Assembly (NCBI GenBank): GCA_049515555.1
Contig: JBEKTY010000008.1
Location: forward strand, 21,867-85,866
Origin: JBEKTY01 sp049515555
GTDB lineage: Bacteria > Planctomycetota > Planctomycetia > Pirellulales > Thermoguttaceae
Length of the DNA: 64,000 nucleotides
Direction: 5' to 3'
A model generated the notes under the pieces. That model worked only from the letters and a program-made list of their open reading frames with translations, searched no databases and was not told the DNA's origin. Below, in pieces: positions 43,610 to 53,095 of the stretch (the stretch's first letter is position 1; every line of letters begins with the position of its first letter). Position numbers and translations under genes: made by a program.

Positions 43610-44781
43610 TCATTGTCGTTCTCTCCCTGCTCTGCCAGCTCACGGCGGCAGTCCTCGCGGTGCGGCTGAACCGAGTCGCCGGGACGGGTAGGGCCTGGAG
43701 CCTGATGGCCGTCGCCATGGTGCTGGCGGCGATCCGCCGCTCGATCGCGCTGGCCGGGCTGGTGCTGGAAGGACCGGCGGCGACGATGCCCTCGGACTTC
43801 TGGGGTGAGCTGACCGGTTTGGCGATCTCGGTCTTCCTGCTGGCGGGGATTGCGGGCATTGGGCCGTTGCTGCGGGCCATCCGCCGCTCGGAAGCGGCGC
43901 TGAAGGCCGCCCGCGACGACCTGGAACGCCAGGTCCAGGCCCGAACCGCCGAGCTCCTCCAGGCCAACGCCGCGCTGCGGGAGGAGATCGGGCGTCGGGA
44001 ACAGGCGCAACAAGTCATCGCCGGGGAGCAGCAGCGGCTACGTCGCTTGCTCGACATGTACGAGCACGACCGGCGGCTGACCGCCTTCGACATCCACGAC
44101 GGTTTCGTGCAGCAGGCCACCGCCGCGATGATGAGCCTCGAGGCCTATCGGGCGATGGAGAATCGCCAGTCGCCCGCCGCACGCGCCGCGCTCGAGCAGG
44201 GCCTGCAATGTCTCAGCTCCGGCATCGCCGAGGCGCGGCGGCTGATCGGCGGGCTGCGTCCCACGATTCTGGACGAGTCGGGCCTGGTTCCCGCGGTCGA
44301 GCAGTTGGTCCGCGAGGCCCGCGCCCGCAGCGGGGCCGCCATCGCCTGGTCGCATCGCGTCGCGGCGGAGCGCTGGGCCCCGCCCTTGGAAACCGCCCTG
44401 TTCCGCATCATCCAGGAAAGCCTGGCCAACGCCCTGCGCCACGGCAAGACCGACCAGGTCAGCATCGAGCTGGTCCAGGACGCAGACCGGTTGCTGCTTA
44501 CGGTTCAGGACCAGGGTTGCGGTTTCGATCCCCAGGCGGTCAAGGCCGACCGGCTGGGCCTGGAAGGCATTCGCCAGCGGGCCGGACTGCTGGGCGGCAG
44601 GGCCGAGATCCGCAGCAGCCCCGGCCGCGGAACGTGCGTCAGCGTGGAGCTGCCGCTGGAAAAGGTGTCGGAAAAGGTCTCGGAAACCAGTTCGTCAGAC
44701 ACGGTGTCGGGCAAGATGTCGGGAACCACTTCGATGCGATTCGCGAAGCCGACATCTCTTCGCTCCCATCAAACAGGATGA
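43591..44781 (+). CDS. NarL-type sensor histidine kinase (HisKA_3)
   Basis: 396 residues from ATG 43591; a GTG at 43534 would add 19 residues. Three membrane helices (about 3-22, 33-58, 70-95) are followed by a coiled coil (ARDDLERQVQARTAELLQAN) and a HisKA_3 dimerisation domain with phospho-acceptor His in FDIHDGFVQQATAAMMSLEAY. The ATPase domain has N-box RIIQESLANALRHG and G-boxes DQGCGFDPQ and GLEGIRQRAGLLGG. No ligand domain beyond the membrane part and no cognate regulator adjacent. The domain ends near residue 355 (RGTCVSVELPL). The last 40 residues (KVSEKVSETSSSDTVSGKMS) overlap the convergent gene. Confidence 0.88.
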   Translation: MHLGTLIIVVLSLLCQLTAAVLAVRLNRVAGTGRAWSLMAVAMVLAAIRRSIALAGLVLEGPAATMPSDFWGELTGLAISVFLLAGIAGIGPLLRAIRRSEAALKAARDDLERQVQARTAELLQANAALREEIGRREQAQQVIAGEQQRLRRLLDMYEHDRRLTAFDIHDGFVQQATAAMMSLEAYRAMENRQSPAARAALEQGLQCLSSGIAEARRLIGGLRPTILDESGLVPAVEQLVREARARSGAAIAWSHRVAAERWAPPLETALFRIIQESLANALRHGKTDQVSIELVQDADRLLLTVQDQGCGFDPQAVKADRLGLEGIRQRAGLLGGRAEIRSSPGRGTCVSVELPLEKVSEKVSETSSSDTVSGKMSGTTSMRFAKPTSLRSHQTG

Positions 44782-45643
44782 CCTTGTATTGCAGCTCCAG
44801 CGGCTTGCCGGGCTGGAGGGTGATGGTCTCCAGGGCCGGGTAGGAGCAGTTCAGGAAGCCGAACCCGTGCCGCATCAACCAGCCGTTGTGGGGATAACCG
44901 GGATTGGTTGGGGCGTCCTCGACGCGGGCCCCGGCCGTGCGGCCTTGAAAGCTGCCGCTGATCTCGGCCCAGGGATGGCGTGCCAGCACGCCGTCCTTTT
45001 CCAATATCCCGCGGTCGGTGCGGATGATCGTCTTCCGCGCGCCGCCGTCGCGGGGGGCAAAGCGGAAGCAGAACCCGCCGAACCCCTTCTTGCCCTCCGG
45101 CGTTCCGGCCACCTGGACCGGCTGATCGGCGGCCTCCAGTCGCAGCTTGAATTCCAGCACTCGCCGGCCGTCGCTGACGGCATGTGTAAGGATCTCGACC
45201 TCTTCCTTGACGAATTTCCGTTGGCCATCGAACCAGCCGTTTTCGACGGCCAGGCGGGCCACCCCGCCGGCCGCCTCCCGGGCCTTCCAGCCCACAAACC
45301 GCTGTTGGAATCCCTTGACCGTCCAGATGTCGCCCTTCTTGCCGCCCACGGTGACCTCCGGCCACATCCAGGAAATGCCCCGGTGGTGCGGATGATCGGG
45401 ATTGAAGTCGTCGGTCAGCAACACTCCGCCGGGCGAATACACCGGATGCAGGTAGCAGGAGCGTTTCATCTCTTCCGGGAAGCCCGTGGCCAGAACCATG
45501 CCGAAGTTATACACGAAGACGGGCTGGCCGCCGTCGGACAGCTCGAGGGCCCCGGGCCGGACCTCCCGAAACGAGAACGATGGCTGCGGCTCGGCCAGCG
45601 GCGCCGCCCAAGCGGCCAGAAGCAGGGCCAGGGTGCAAGACAT
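44639..45643 (-). CDS. DUF6807 ('PmoA-like') secreted protein
   Basis: 334 residues from ATG 45643. Signal peptide about 1-17 (TLALLLAAWAAPLAEP). It matches the planctomycete/verrucomicrobial family named methane oxygenase PmoA in databases: PVFVYNFGMVLATGFPEEMKRSCYLHPVYSPGG, TDDFNPDHPHHRGISWMWPEV, PWAEISGSF and NPGYPHNGWLMRHGFGFLNCSYP. No evidence connects it to methane oxidation; the HHRG and HPxxSPGG motifs hint at sugar-degradation loci. The conserved part ends near YKVILFDG; the last 45 residues (SKWFPTSCPTPCLTNWFPRP) overlap the kinase tail. Confidence 0.85.
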   Translation of the reverse strand: MSCTLALLLAAWAAPLAEPQPSFSFREVRPGALELSDGGQPVFVYNFGMVLATGFPEEMKRSCYLHPVYSPGGVLLTDDFNPDHPHHRGISWMWPEVTVGGKKGDIWTVKGFQQRFVGWKAREAAGGVARLAVENGWFDGQRKFVKEEVEILTHAVSDGRRVLEFKLRLEAADQPVQVAGTPEGKKGFGGFCFRFAPRDGGARKTIIRTDRGILEKDGVLARHPWAEISGSFQGRTAGARVEDAPTNPGYPHNGWLMRHGFGFLNCSYPALETITLQPGKPLELQYKVILFDGSEEMSASRIASKWFPTSCPTPCLTNWFPRPFPTPFPAAAPR

Positions 45644-45694
45644 TACGGCCTCCGGCGGGAACGTTGGGGGGTGAGTGGTGCCGGCAGAAGCGTC

Positions 45695-45774
<80 letters not shown>

Positions 45775-45811
45775 ACATCAGCCCACCATTATGCTTGCCC
45801 GGCGCCGCTGG

Positions 45812-46657
45812 TCAAGGGAAGGCGTAGCCGGGGTTCCGCACGTCGAAGTCGGCGTCGGTCAGGCCGCTGTTGGGCTTCAGATCGAGGAAGGTGTACTCTT
45901 CGACCAGCTCGGCGGGGGCCGCGGCCTCTTTCGGCCAGTCGTACTGCTCGTAGCGGATGGGCAGCTTGAGCTCGTCGTCGACGAAGAGGCGGAGCATCTG
46001 CACCTGCGTCTTGGGGCACGGGGCGGGGTGGGCCACCTCGACGAGGGTGCACACTCGGCCGTTGACCTTCACGCCCGGCAGGAAGCGGACGCGGGGCTCC
46101 GCACCGGCCGGGTCGCCCTCGACCAGTCGGCCGAAGCGGCGGCAGAGGGCCAGGATGCCCAGTTCCGTGATCGGATGGCGCTGGCCCTCCATGGCGGTCG
46201 CCCCGCTGGGGTCCAGGGAGACGGTGCCCACCAAACGGCCGGTGATGCCCGTGGTGTGGCCCAGCAGTTTGCCGTCGTTGCGGCCTTCGACGTAGATCGC
46301 CTCGTCGCCCTTGTGGTCCTCGGGCACAAGTACGCAGGCGTAGATGCTCAGCGGCCGATGGCGGACCTTCACGAGCGTGCGTTCGTAGTCGCTGAGCTTG
46401 CCGCCGATGCGTTCGCGGGCCACGAGGGTCGCCGTGTAATCGGCGACGTCCTTTTCGACGGTGGCGATTTCCTGCCGCGTCCACTTCAGGACCGGCAGGA
46501 GCGGCTGGCTGACGGCGTCGAGCCGGGCGTCGAAGCTGGCCCGCAGCACGTCGCCGGTGGGGGCAGGAACCTGTTGGCCGCTGAGGAGATCCTGGAAACC
46601 GCCTACCCCGAGACAGACCCAGGCGACCAACCCGCATGCTGGGATTCGCGTCTCCAT
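45812..46657 (-). CDS. DUF1571 secreted protein
   Basis: 281 residues from ATG 46657. Weak signal or anchor region (about 5-25). It resembles planctomycete DUF1571 proteins: KDVADYTATLVARERIGGKL, VKVRHRPLSIYACVL, EAIYVEGRNDGKLLGH, VHPIRYEQYDWPKEA-like LPIRYEQYDWP and a final EYTFLDLKPNSGLTDADFD. This family is structurally like LolA/LppX-type lipid carriers. Its cargo is unknown. It is on the same strand as the DUF6807 gene, separated by a family C hairpin. Confidence 0.75.
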   Translation of the reverse strand: METRIPACGLVAWVCLGVGGFQDLLSGQQVPAPTGDVLRASFDARLDAVSQPLLPVLKWTRQEIATVEKDVADYTATLVARERIGGKLSDYERTLVKVRHRPLSIYACVLVPEDHKGDEAIYVEGRNDGKLLGHTTGITGRLVGTVSLDPSGATAMEGQRHPITELGILALCRRFGRLVEGDPAGAEPRVRFLPGVKVNGRVCTLVEVAHPAPCPKTQVQMLRLFVDDELKLPIRYEQYDWPKEAAAPAELVEEYTFLDLKPNSGLTDADFDVRNPGYAFP

Positions 46658-46764
46658 GGCCGCTCTTGCCGTTTCATGCTCCGCACGGTTTGAGTCGAGA
46701 GAGTGCGCGGGGATCATACGGTATTCGGCCGGCCGGGGCAAGCCGGAAAATGCCGGAAAAATGC

Positions 46765-47823
46765 CTACTTCTCCAGCCCGTATTCTTCGAGCTTCTTGCG
46801 GAGGGTGTTGCGATTGATGCCCAGGCGATCGGCGGCCTTGATCTGCACGTTGTCGGAGGCGGTGAGGACCTGCAGGATCAGTTCCCGCTCGACGCGGCTG
46901 ACGATCGAGGCGTGCAGGTTATCGCCCTGGGGCCCGGCGGCGGCGATGCCCTGCGCTACCAGCTCGGCGACGAGGGCCTCGAGGTTGGCGGGCCGCGGCC
47001 GGCCGATCCGCCGCGGCTTCTGGCCCAGCACGGCCTCGGGCAACAGATCGCAAGTCAGCTCGTCGCCGGGGGCCAGCACGACCGCCCGCTCGACGTAGTT
47101 TTGCAGCTCGCGGACATTGCCCGGCCACTCGTAGGTACAGAACATCTCCATCGCCTTGGGATGCACGTGGGGCACGTGGCGGAGATTCTGCTCGTTGTAG
47201 ATCCGCAGGAAATGGCCCACCAGGAGGGGAATGTCCTCGCGGCGCTCGCGCAAGGGGGGCAGGAAGATCGTCACCACGTTCAGCCGGTAGTAGAGGTCCT
47301 CGCGGAAGCGGCCGCTCTCGACCTCCTCCAGCAAGTCGCGGTTGCTGGCGGCGATCACCCGCGTATCGACCCGGACCGTCTGCGTGTCGCCCACCCGCTC
47401 GAATTCGTGCTCCTGGAGCACGCGGAGCAGTTTGACCTGCAGCTTGGGCGTGGTGGAATTGATTTCATCGAGGAAGACGGTGCCGGTGTGGGCGGCCTCG
47501 AAGCGGCCGGTGCGATTATCGACCGCCCCGGTGAACGCCCCCCGCACGTGGCCGAACAGCTCGCTCTCCAGCAGGTTCTCGTGCAGCGCGCCGCAATTGA
47601 CGCGGATGAAGGGCCCGCTGCCCCGCGGGCTCAGGCGGTGAATGGCCTTGGCGATCAACTCCTTGCCCGTGCCCGTCTCGCCCAACAGCAGCACCGAGGC
47701 ATTGGACTGCGCCACCTGCCGGACGAGCCGGTAGCAATGCTGCATGGCCGGTCCGGAGCCGATCAGGCCCGGGATGGGCGGCCCGCTGTCCGCGAGAATC
47801 GGGGTTGGAGTGAACCTGGTCAT
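46765..47823 (-). CDS. Sigma-54-dependent activator (NtrC-type AAA+) without receiver domain
   Basis: 352 residues from ATG 47823. AAA+ sigma-54 activator features: LLLGETGTGKELIAKAIHRL (Walker A), LFGHVRGAFTGAVDNR (GAFTGA loop that touches sigma-54), GTVFLDEINSTTPKLQ (Walker B), EWPGNVRELQNYVERAV. The C-terminal helix-turn-helix (IQIKAADRLGINRNTLRKKL) is Fis type. There is no N-terminal receiver or sensor, so its activity must be controlled another way. A family A hairpin starts 9 bp upstream of its start codon. Confidence 0.93.
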   Translation of the reverse strand: MTRFTPTPILADSGPPIPGLIGSGPAMQHCYRLVRQVAQSNASVLLLGETGTGKELIAKAIHRLSPRGSGPFIRVNCGALHENLLESELFGHVRGAFTGAVDNRTGRFEAAHTGTVFLDEINSTTPKLQVKLLRVLQEHEFERVGDTQTVRVDTRVIAASNRDLLEEVESGRFREDLYYRLNVVTIFLPPLRERREDIPLLVGHFLRIYNEQNLRHVPHVHPKAMEMFCTYEWPGNVRELQNYVERAVVLAPGDELTCDLLPEAVLGQKPRRIGRPRPANLEALVAELVAQGIAAAGPQGDNLHASIVSRVERELILQVLTASDNVQIKAADRLGINRNTLRKKLEEYGLEK

Positions 47824-47831
47824 GCCGCTCC

Positions 47832-47895
47832 AATGTATCCGGCACACTCCGTGTGCCGCTGGCTCAACGGCACACGGAGTGTGCCGGATACAATT
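47832..47895. repeat. Family A hairpin, copy 4
   Basis: AATGTATCCGGCACACTCCG, loop CTGGCTCAA, complementary arm ending ACAATT. It is in the leader of the sigma-54 activator gene. Confidence 0.88.
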
Positions 47896-47921
47896 CGTTC
47901 GAGTTGTTCTTAATCGCCGCC

Positions 47922-50318
47922 CTAAGGCTGCTTTCTCTCCTTGTCCGGTTTCGGAGCGGTCGGCGGCGCGGGTTTTTCGCCCGGCTTGGCCGACTTGGCG
48001 GTTTCCCGGGCCGTCCGCACCGTACTGGCCACGCCGGTCCGCGTCTCGATGGTGTCCAGGATCGTGCCCAGCAGGTGCTGCGTGTTGAGGTCCTGCGACC
48101 CGCTTTGGTTGTAACGCTCGTACTGGCGGCGGATGTCGGCGTCCGGGAGCAGCAGGCCGTGCTTGTTCACGCTGACGAGAAAGGCCTTTGCGGCGGCCTT
48201 GCGGACGTCCAAGGCTTGGGTCCGCCGGCTGGCCAGATCGACCAGGGCCACTTGGCTGCCGCGGGTCCCCACGTTGGCCAGCACGGCGGCCACGCCCGCC
48301 CCCAGCCGCGGCACGTACAGGGCCTTGGTGATGGCCTGCTCCATGGGCCGCAGGTCGTACAGTCCGCCGGAGGAGCTGGCCAGCGTGGCCAGGCAGGCCA
48401 GGGCCCGCACCGCTTGCTGTTGCCGCTCCTGATATCCGACGAACTCCAGCGGAGCCACGGCCGACAACTGCTTCATCTGCCATTGGACCGACTCGGGCGT
48501 GTGCGGCCGGGCAAAGGCCAGGGTGCGGGGGTCTTCGCGGGCCAGCCGCTCGGCCCGATCGAACCAGCCCGACCGGGCCACCACGCCCACCCGCAACGTC
48601 GCGCTGCGATAATCCTGGCGAATCTGCTGGACGACCGCCTCGACACCGGGGTTCTGGATCCCCGCCTCGACCAGGGCCAGCTCGTAGTCGGGACAACTGA
48701 TGGCCTGCCGCACGGCCTCGCGGCCGCTGGCCACGGTGTCGGCCTGGATGTGCAAAGCGGCCAGCGGGCCCAACCATTCCTGCAAGCTCTCGGCGCCGGG
48801 GTTGGCCAGCAAGGCGCGGCGACTGCCGTTGGTGGCGGCCAGAAAGGCCAGGGCCTCGGGCACGTAACTCGATCCGGCGAAGGGGGCGTCGGGTTGCAGC
48901 CGCACGATCGCCTCGAGGGCCGCCAGGCGGACCCGGCGGTCCGGGCTCCGCACGGCCTGCACCAGCGGCGCCGCATCGGCGCCCTGGCGGAGGCATTCCT
49001 GGGCGCTGCCGATGCGGCCCAGGATCTCGGCCGCCGCACGCGCACCCGCCGCGTGCCCCTGCTCCAGGCAATAGGCCAGCACCGCGTCGATCATAATGGG
49101 GCGGCGGGCCAGCGCCTCACGCACGGCCGGAGCCGCGAAGTCCAACGGCCGGTCCAACCCGCTCTGCCACACCGCCTGCTCCAGGGCAGTGGCCAGGGCC
49201 AGAACTTGCGCCGTGCGATCGTCGGGCGCCAGGGCCAAGGCATCGCGGGCCAGTCGCGCGCAGATCACCCGCAGCGCGGCCTCGACCGGCTCGCTGCCGC
49301 TCACGCAGCGCTTGGCCGCGCCGTCCCAGTGCCAAACCGTGACCCGCCCGTCCAAGTCAGTGGGGATCGTTTGCTTTCCACGGAAGTAGTCGCGGGCGGC
49401 TTGGTACAACTGTGCGGCCGCCTGGCTGCGGCTGGGTAGGCTGCCCAGCAAGCGGGCCAGCGCCGCCGTGGCGGCCGCCCGAACACGCGGGTCGCCCCGC
49501 TCATCCAGGGCCGGCGCCAGCAGGTACACGGTGGCCGTAGCGGCCTTCATGCGCGCCAGGGCGTCGATCGCCTCGACGGCCAGTTGCGGCTCGGCATGTT
49601 CCAGAATGTCGGCCAAGGGCGCGACGGCCTCGGCCCGCATCTCGACCAGCGCCGCCTTGGCCAGCGGATGCTCGGCTGCCCGCTGCGGATCGGCCAACAC
49701 TCCGATCAAGGCCGCCACGGCCGCCCCATGCGCTTCTTTCAGACCGATCAGGGCCGCCAGCCGCTTCTCGGCCGACGGGTCTTGCAATTGCCCGATATAC
49801 TGTTCGATGCGCTTGGGATCCTGGCGGCGGCGGTTGGCCGCGCCCAGGGCCGACTGGGCCAACTGCTCGGCCTCCGGCAGGAGTTCGGGCCGGCTGGCCA
49901 GCTCGGTGAACGCCGGCCCCTGATACTGCTCGACCAGGTCGGCCAATTGCTGGTCGTCCAACTTGGCCGCCAGGATCTTTCCCAGGAACCCGCGGGCCAA
50001 CTCCGGCCGATCGAGCCGCATGAGGGCTTGGGCGGCGCGGAAGCAATCGGCCGGCGTGGTCGGCTGAGTGGCCAGCACCGCGGTGACGGCGGGGTCTTCC
50101 GCCGGGACGATCTCCGCCTTCTCGCCCGGTTTTTCCAAGGGGCCCTTCCCGGCCGGTCGCGGGGCCTTCGCCGCGGCCGGCTTCGCCGCCTTGGCCTTGG
50201 CCTTAGCCTTGGGCAGCTCCTCCTCCTGGGCCCGCGCAAGCCCCGCCACCGCCACGGCAACCATCAGCGCCAGCGCCACGGGATTCCAGAACCGCATGCT
50301 CATCGACAAGGTTCTCAT
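47922..50318 (-). CDS. Secreted HEAT-repeat protein
   Basis: 798 residues from ATG 50318; ATGs at 50303 and 50297 are alternatives. Signal peptide about 5-31 (NPVALALMVAVAVAGLARAQ). A Lys/Ala/Pro-rich segment (KAKAKAKAAKPAAAK) precedes HEAT-like helical repeats from about residue 90 to 690, for example VRAAATAALARLLGSL and DRRVRLAALEAIVRLQP. The tail is Pro/Lys-rich. It probably serves as a periplasmic binding scaffold, like the pair at 931 and 2264. No enzyme motif. Confidence 0.82.
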   Translation of the reverse strand: MRTLSMSMRFWNPVALALMVAVAVAGLARAQEEELPKAKAKAKAAKPAAAKAPRPAGKGPLEKPGEKAEIVPAEDPAVTAVLATQPTTPADCFRAAQALMRLDRPELARGFLGKILAAKLDDQQLADLVEQYQGPAFTELASRPELLPEAEQLAQSALGAANRRRQDPKRIEQYIGQLQDPSAEKRLAALIGLKEAHGAAVAALIGVLADPQRAAEHPLAKAALVEMRAEAVAPLADILEHAEPQLAVEAIDALARMKAATATVYLLAPALDERGDPRVRAAATAALARLLGSLPSRSQAAAQLYQAARDYFRGKQTIPTDLDGRVTVWHWDGAAKRCVSGSEPVEAALRVICARLARDALALAPDDRTAQVLALATALEQAVWQSGLDRPLDFAAPAVREALARRPIMIDAVLAYCLEQGHAAGARAAAEILGRIGSAQECLRQGADAAPLVQAVRSPDRRVRLAALEAIVRLQPDAPFAGSSYVPEALAFLAATNGSRRALLANPGAESLQEWLGPLAALHIQADTVASGREAVRQAISCPDYELALVEAGIQNPGVEAVVQQIRQDYRSATLRVGVVARSGWFDRAERLAREDPRTLAFARPHTPESVQWQMKQLSAVAPLEFVGYQERQQQAVRALACLATLASSSGGLYDLRPMEQAITKALYVPRLGAGVAAVLANVGTRGSQVALVDLASRRTQALDVRKAAAKAFLVSVNKHGLLLPDADIRRQYERYNQSGSQDLNTQHLLGTILDTIETRTGVASTVRTARETAKSAKPGEKPAPPTAPKPDKERKQP

Positions 50319-50357
50319 GGTGCACGCTATTTTTTCGCGTCCTAACCGCTTTCCGCC

Positions 50358-50421
50358 AATGTATCCGGCACACTCCGTGTGCCGCTGCCAAATGCGGCAC
50401 ACGGAGTGTGCCGGATACATT
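50358..50421. repeat. Family A hairpin, copy 5
   Basis: AATGTATCCGGCACACTCCG, loop CTGCCAAATG, complementary arm ending ACATT. Its right end coincides with the argH stop codon and it begins about 40 bp upstream of the HEAT gene start. Confidence 0.88.
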
Positions 50422-51808
50422 ACTCCTTCGCCAGCCCCAATCGCTCTTTCCATCGCTCCACCTGTTGCCGGACCTGCTGCGGAGCGGTCGATCCGTAACT
50501 TGTCATGGCGGCCACCGCCTGGCCGGGCCCCAGCACGGCGTACACGCCGTCGTCCAGATCCGGGAAAACCTGCTGGAAATCGGCCAGCCGCAGATCGGCC
50601 AGCCGCACGCCGCGGTCCAGCGCCTTGCGCACCAGCCGGCCGACCAGGGTGTGGGCCGTTCGCTGCGCGGCGCCCCGGCGGATCAAGTACTCCATTAGCG
50701 CAGTGGCGTCCAGATGCCCGCGGTCCAGCCGCTCGGCAATCGCCGCGCGATTCAGCTCGGCCCGGGCGATCAACGGCGCCGCCACCTCGAGCGCGGCCCG
50801 CACCGTGTCGAAGGCGTCCAGCAACGGCAGCTTGTCTTCCTGCAGATCGCGGTTATAGGCCGGGGGCAGGCCCTTGATGAGCACCAGCAGGGTCTGTAAA
50901 TGCCCCACCACGCGGGCCGTCTTGCCGCGGACCAGCTCCAGCACGTCCGGGTTGATCTTCTGCGGCATGATCGACGAGCCGGTGCAAAACGCCTCGGGCA
51001 GTTTCAGGAAGCCGAATTCGAGGGTGGACCAGAGGATCCATTCCTCGGCCCACATGCCCAGGTGCTCGGCGATCATTGCCAGGTCGAAGACGAACTCCAC
51101 CACAAAATCGCGGTCGCTGGAGGCGTCCAGGCTGTTGGCCGCCACCTCGTCGAAGCCCAGCCGCCGGGCCACGTCGGCGCGGTCGATGGGCAGGCTGGTT
51201 CCGGCCAGGGCCGCACTTCCCAGCGTCAGGACGTTGGCCCGCCGGCGGCAATCGGCCAGCCGCTGCCGGTCCCGCTCGAATTTCTCGCAATAGGCGAGCC
51301 AGCAGTGGGGGGCCAAGACCGGCTGCGCCCGCCGCAAATGCGTGTAGCCGGGCAGGATCACGTCGGCGTCGGCCGCACACCGCCCGACCAGCGCCCGCTG
51401 CACCTCTGCCAGCCCCAGGTCGATCTCGTCGATCGCCTCGCGAACCCACAGCCGCAAGTCGGTCGAGACCTGATCGTTGCGGCTGCGGGCCGTGTGCAGT
51501 TTCCGCCCCACCTCGCCGATCCGCTCGACCAGCGCCTGCTCGACGTGCATGTGGATGTCTTCCAGCTCGGCGCGGAAGACGAACCGCCCCTGCTCGATTT
51601 CCAGGCGAATCTCGCCCAGCGATTGTTCAATCTGGCGGGCTTCGTCGGCGCTAATCAGCCCCACCTTGGCCAACATCTGGGTATGGGCGACCGAAGCCGC
51701 GATGTCCTGCGCATAAAGCCGGCGATCGAAGCTCACGCTCTCGGTGAACTCCTCTACGCGGCGATCCGTCGCCTCGTCGAACACCCCACCCCACGGCTTC
51801 TCGGCCAC
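50420..51808 (-). CDS. argH: Argininosuccinate lyase
   Basis: 462 residues from a GTG. It splits argininosuccinate to arginine and fumarate, the last step of arginine synthesis. Family signatures: DIHMHVEQALVER, KLHTARSRNDQVSTD, GYTHLRRAQPV, and the fumarate-lyase motif TGSSIMPQKINPD (about 277-289). Length and order are typical. The TAA stop is formed at the edge of a family A hairpin. Confidence 0.95.
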   Translation of the reverse strand: MAEKPWGGVFDEATDRRVEEFTESVSFDRRLYAQDIAASVAHTQMLAKVGLISADEARQIEQSLGEIRLEIEQGRFVFRAELEDIHMHVEQALVERIGEVGRKLHTARSRNDQVSTDLRLWVREAIDEIDLGLAEVQRALVGRCAADADVILPGYTHLRRAQPVLAPHCWLAYCEKFERDRQRLADCRRRANVLTLGSAALAGTSLPIDRADVARRLGFDEVAANSLDASSDRDFVVEFVFDLAMIAEHLGMWAEEWILWSTLEFGFLKLPEAFCTGSSIMPQKINPDVLELVRGKTARVVGHLQTLLVLIKGLPPAYNRDLQEDKLPLLDAFDTVRAALEVAAPLIARAELNRAAIAERLDRGHLDATALMEYLIRRGAAQRTAHTLVGRLVRKALDRGVRLADLRLADFQQVFPDLDDGVYAVLGPGQAVAAMTSYGSTAPQQVRQQVERWKERLGLAKE

Positions 51809-52189
51809 TGGACTGCTTCACCCGGGAACACGAAGACCCAACAAGTCAACAACTTACAAAGTCTAAATGACATGGCGGGGGTTGTCAACGCATGGCCGGG
51901 CCACCCTTCGGGGTGGCAGTGCCTATTGCCTACGCATTTATGGGATACTCCCTGGGGACACTTTCCGCCGCAGCGCCGGTCCCCAACCCGGCGGAGGTGG
52001 CCCTTGCGTTACCGGACCGATCGCATATACTTCCTTCGGCCCCACCACCAGTCCACCAGCGGTGTAGGTGGCGAGGATTCCCGCTGTTTCGATTATTGCT
52101 CCACTCACCTCGCGGGCGGCTGGGGGCCGGGCAACTGTTCCGGGGTGTAGACGAAGAGGGCGAACCGCACGTCAACCAACGGTGATTCC
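51809..52189. other. 381-bp intergenic region, composition change
   Basis: Between divergent argH and DUF2971 genes. Contains GGGCCACCCTTCGGGGTGGC (hairpin, 51899-51918) and no gene. It marks the left edge of the lower-GC accessory block. Confidence 0.4.
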
Positions 52190-53095
52190 GTGGTCTGTTA
52201 TCACTACTGCGGGCTGGAGAGTTTCGTCAGCATTGTTCGCCACAGGACTTTGCGACTGAGCAACATCTTCTACATGAACGACTACAAGGAGGTATCTTGG
52301 TTCTTCGACATTGCGAGGGGGGTCCTCGACGAAAATGTCGAACAGGGGTCTGGTGGCGCCGGCTCGACTAGCGCAGGGTCCGAATGCGACATCGCCGTAT
52401 TCAAGCTCCGTCGGATGCTTGAGAGAGAACCGTTCGACCACGTCTACGCCGCTTGCTTCTCAAGAAAGGAAGACGACCTGAGTCAGTGGCGAGGATACGC
52501 CAACGATGGGCGCGGCGTAGCAATCGGAATCGACCTTGATGCCCTTTGCGTGAAGGCTAACTGCCCTGTCCTGCGGAGGATGTGCGTGAAGTACGACGAA
52601 GAAGAGCAACGCAGAGAATCGCAACGAATTCTCATGTCGCTCTTTGGGCCTGGGTCTTCCGGTAACAGTGGCTCATCAACCAGTAGCAGTGGCTCATCAA
52701 CCAGTAGCAGCAGCTCGTCATCAAGTGGCTCAGTTAACCGGGTGTTTCGGCAGTTGGCAAATCTCGCACCGTGCTACAAGAACCCTGCATTTGCGGACGA
52801 AGGGGAGGTCAGGGTTGTCGTGCGGACGAGGGTGCCTCCCGACAGGGAACTGGACCGAGCAAAATTTGACAAGGAATGGTTTGCCGACTTTCCAGGCCCG
52901 GTTCGGTTCTTCGAGAGTTGTGCAGGTTTAGTACCGTTCACGACGGTTCGAGTTCCAGAATGTGCATTGCGAATCGTGCGTTTTGGCCCGAAGTTCGGCG
53001 GGTACGCTAACAAAGCGGCGATCAGGTTGTTTTGTGGTAAGCGGTTACCGAAAGGTCGAATCGAGTTCGTTGATTCCAGGGCGTCGTACAGGTGA
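52190..53095 (+). CDS. DUF2971-like protein
   Basis: 301 residues from GTG 52190. The start YHYCGLESFVSIVRHRTLRLSN, then YMNDYKEVSWFF and CFSRKEDDLSQWRGYANDGRGVAIGI match DUF2971-type proteins (often SxxxLxxWRxYxxxxxGxxIG). The family is widespread in accessory and defence-like loci and its biochemistry is unknown. Residues about 160-185 are a Ser/Gly run encoded by two perfect 21-bp copies (52667-52708) plus degenerate units. GC is visibly lower than neighbours, which suggests acquisition by transfer. Confidence 0.75.
   Translation: MVCYHYCGLESFVSIVRHRTLRLSNIFYMNDYKEVSWFFDIARGVLDENVEQGSGGAGSTSAGSECDIAVFKLRRMLEREPFDHVYAACFSRKEDDLSQWRGYANDGRGVAIGIDLDALCVKANCPVLRRMCVKYDEEEQRRESQRILMSLFGPGSSGNSGSSTSSSGSSTSSSSSSSSGSVNRVFRQLANLAPCYKNPAFADEGEVRVVVRTRVPPDRELDRAKFDKEWFADFPGPVRFFESCAGLVPFTTVRVPECALRIVRFGPKFGGYANKAAIRLFCGKRLPKGRIEFVDSRASYR
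52667..52708 (+). repeat. 21-bp coding tandem repeat
   Basis: AGTGGCTCATCAACCAGTAG C occurs twice perfectly, followed by decayed copies to 52735. It encodes Ser/Thr/Gly residues. Confidence 0.85.

Noticed and set aside
44639..45643. Methane monooxygenase function suggested by the PmoA family name
   Set aside because: The protein has a signal peptide and no membrane-integral copper sites; the name is a database label, and no other methane-oxidation gene is present.
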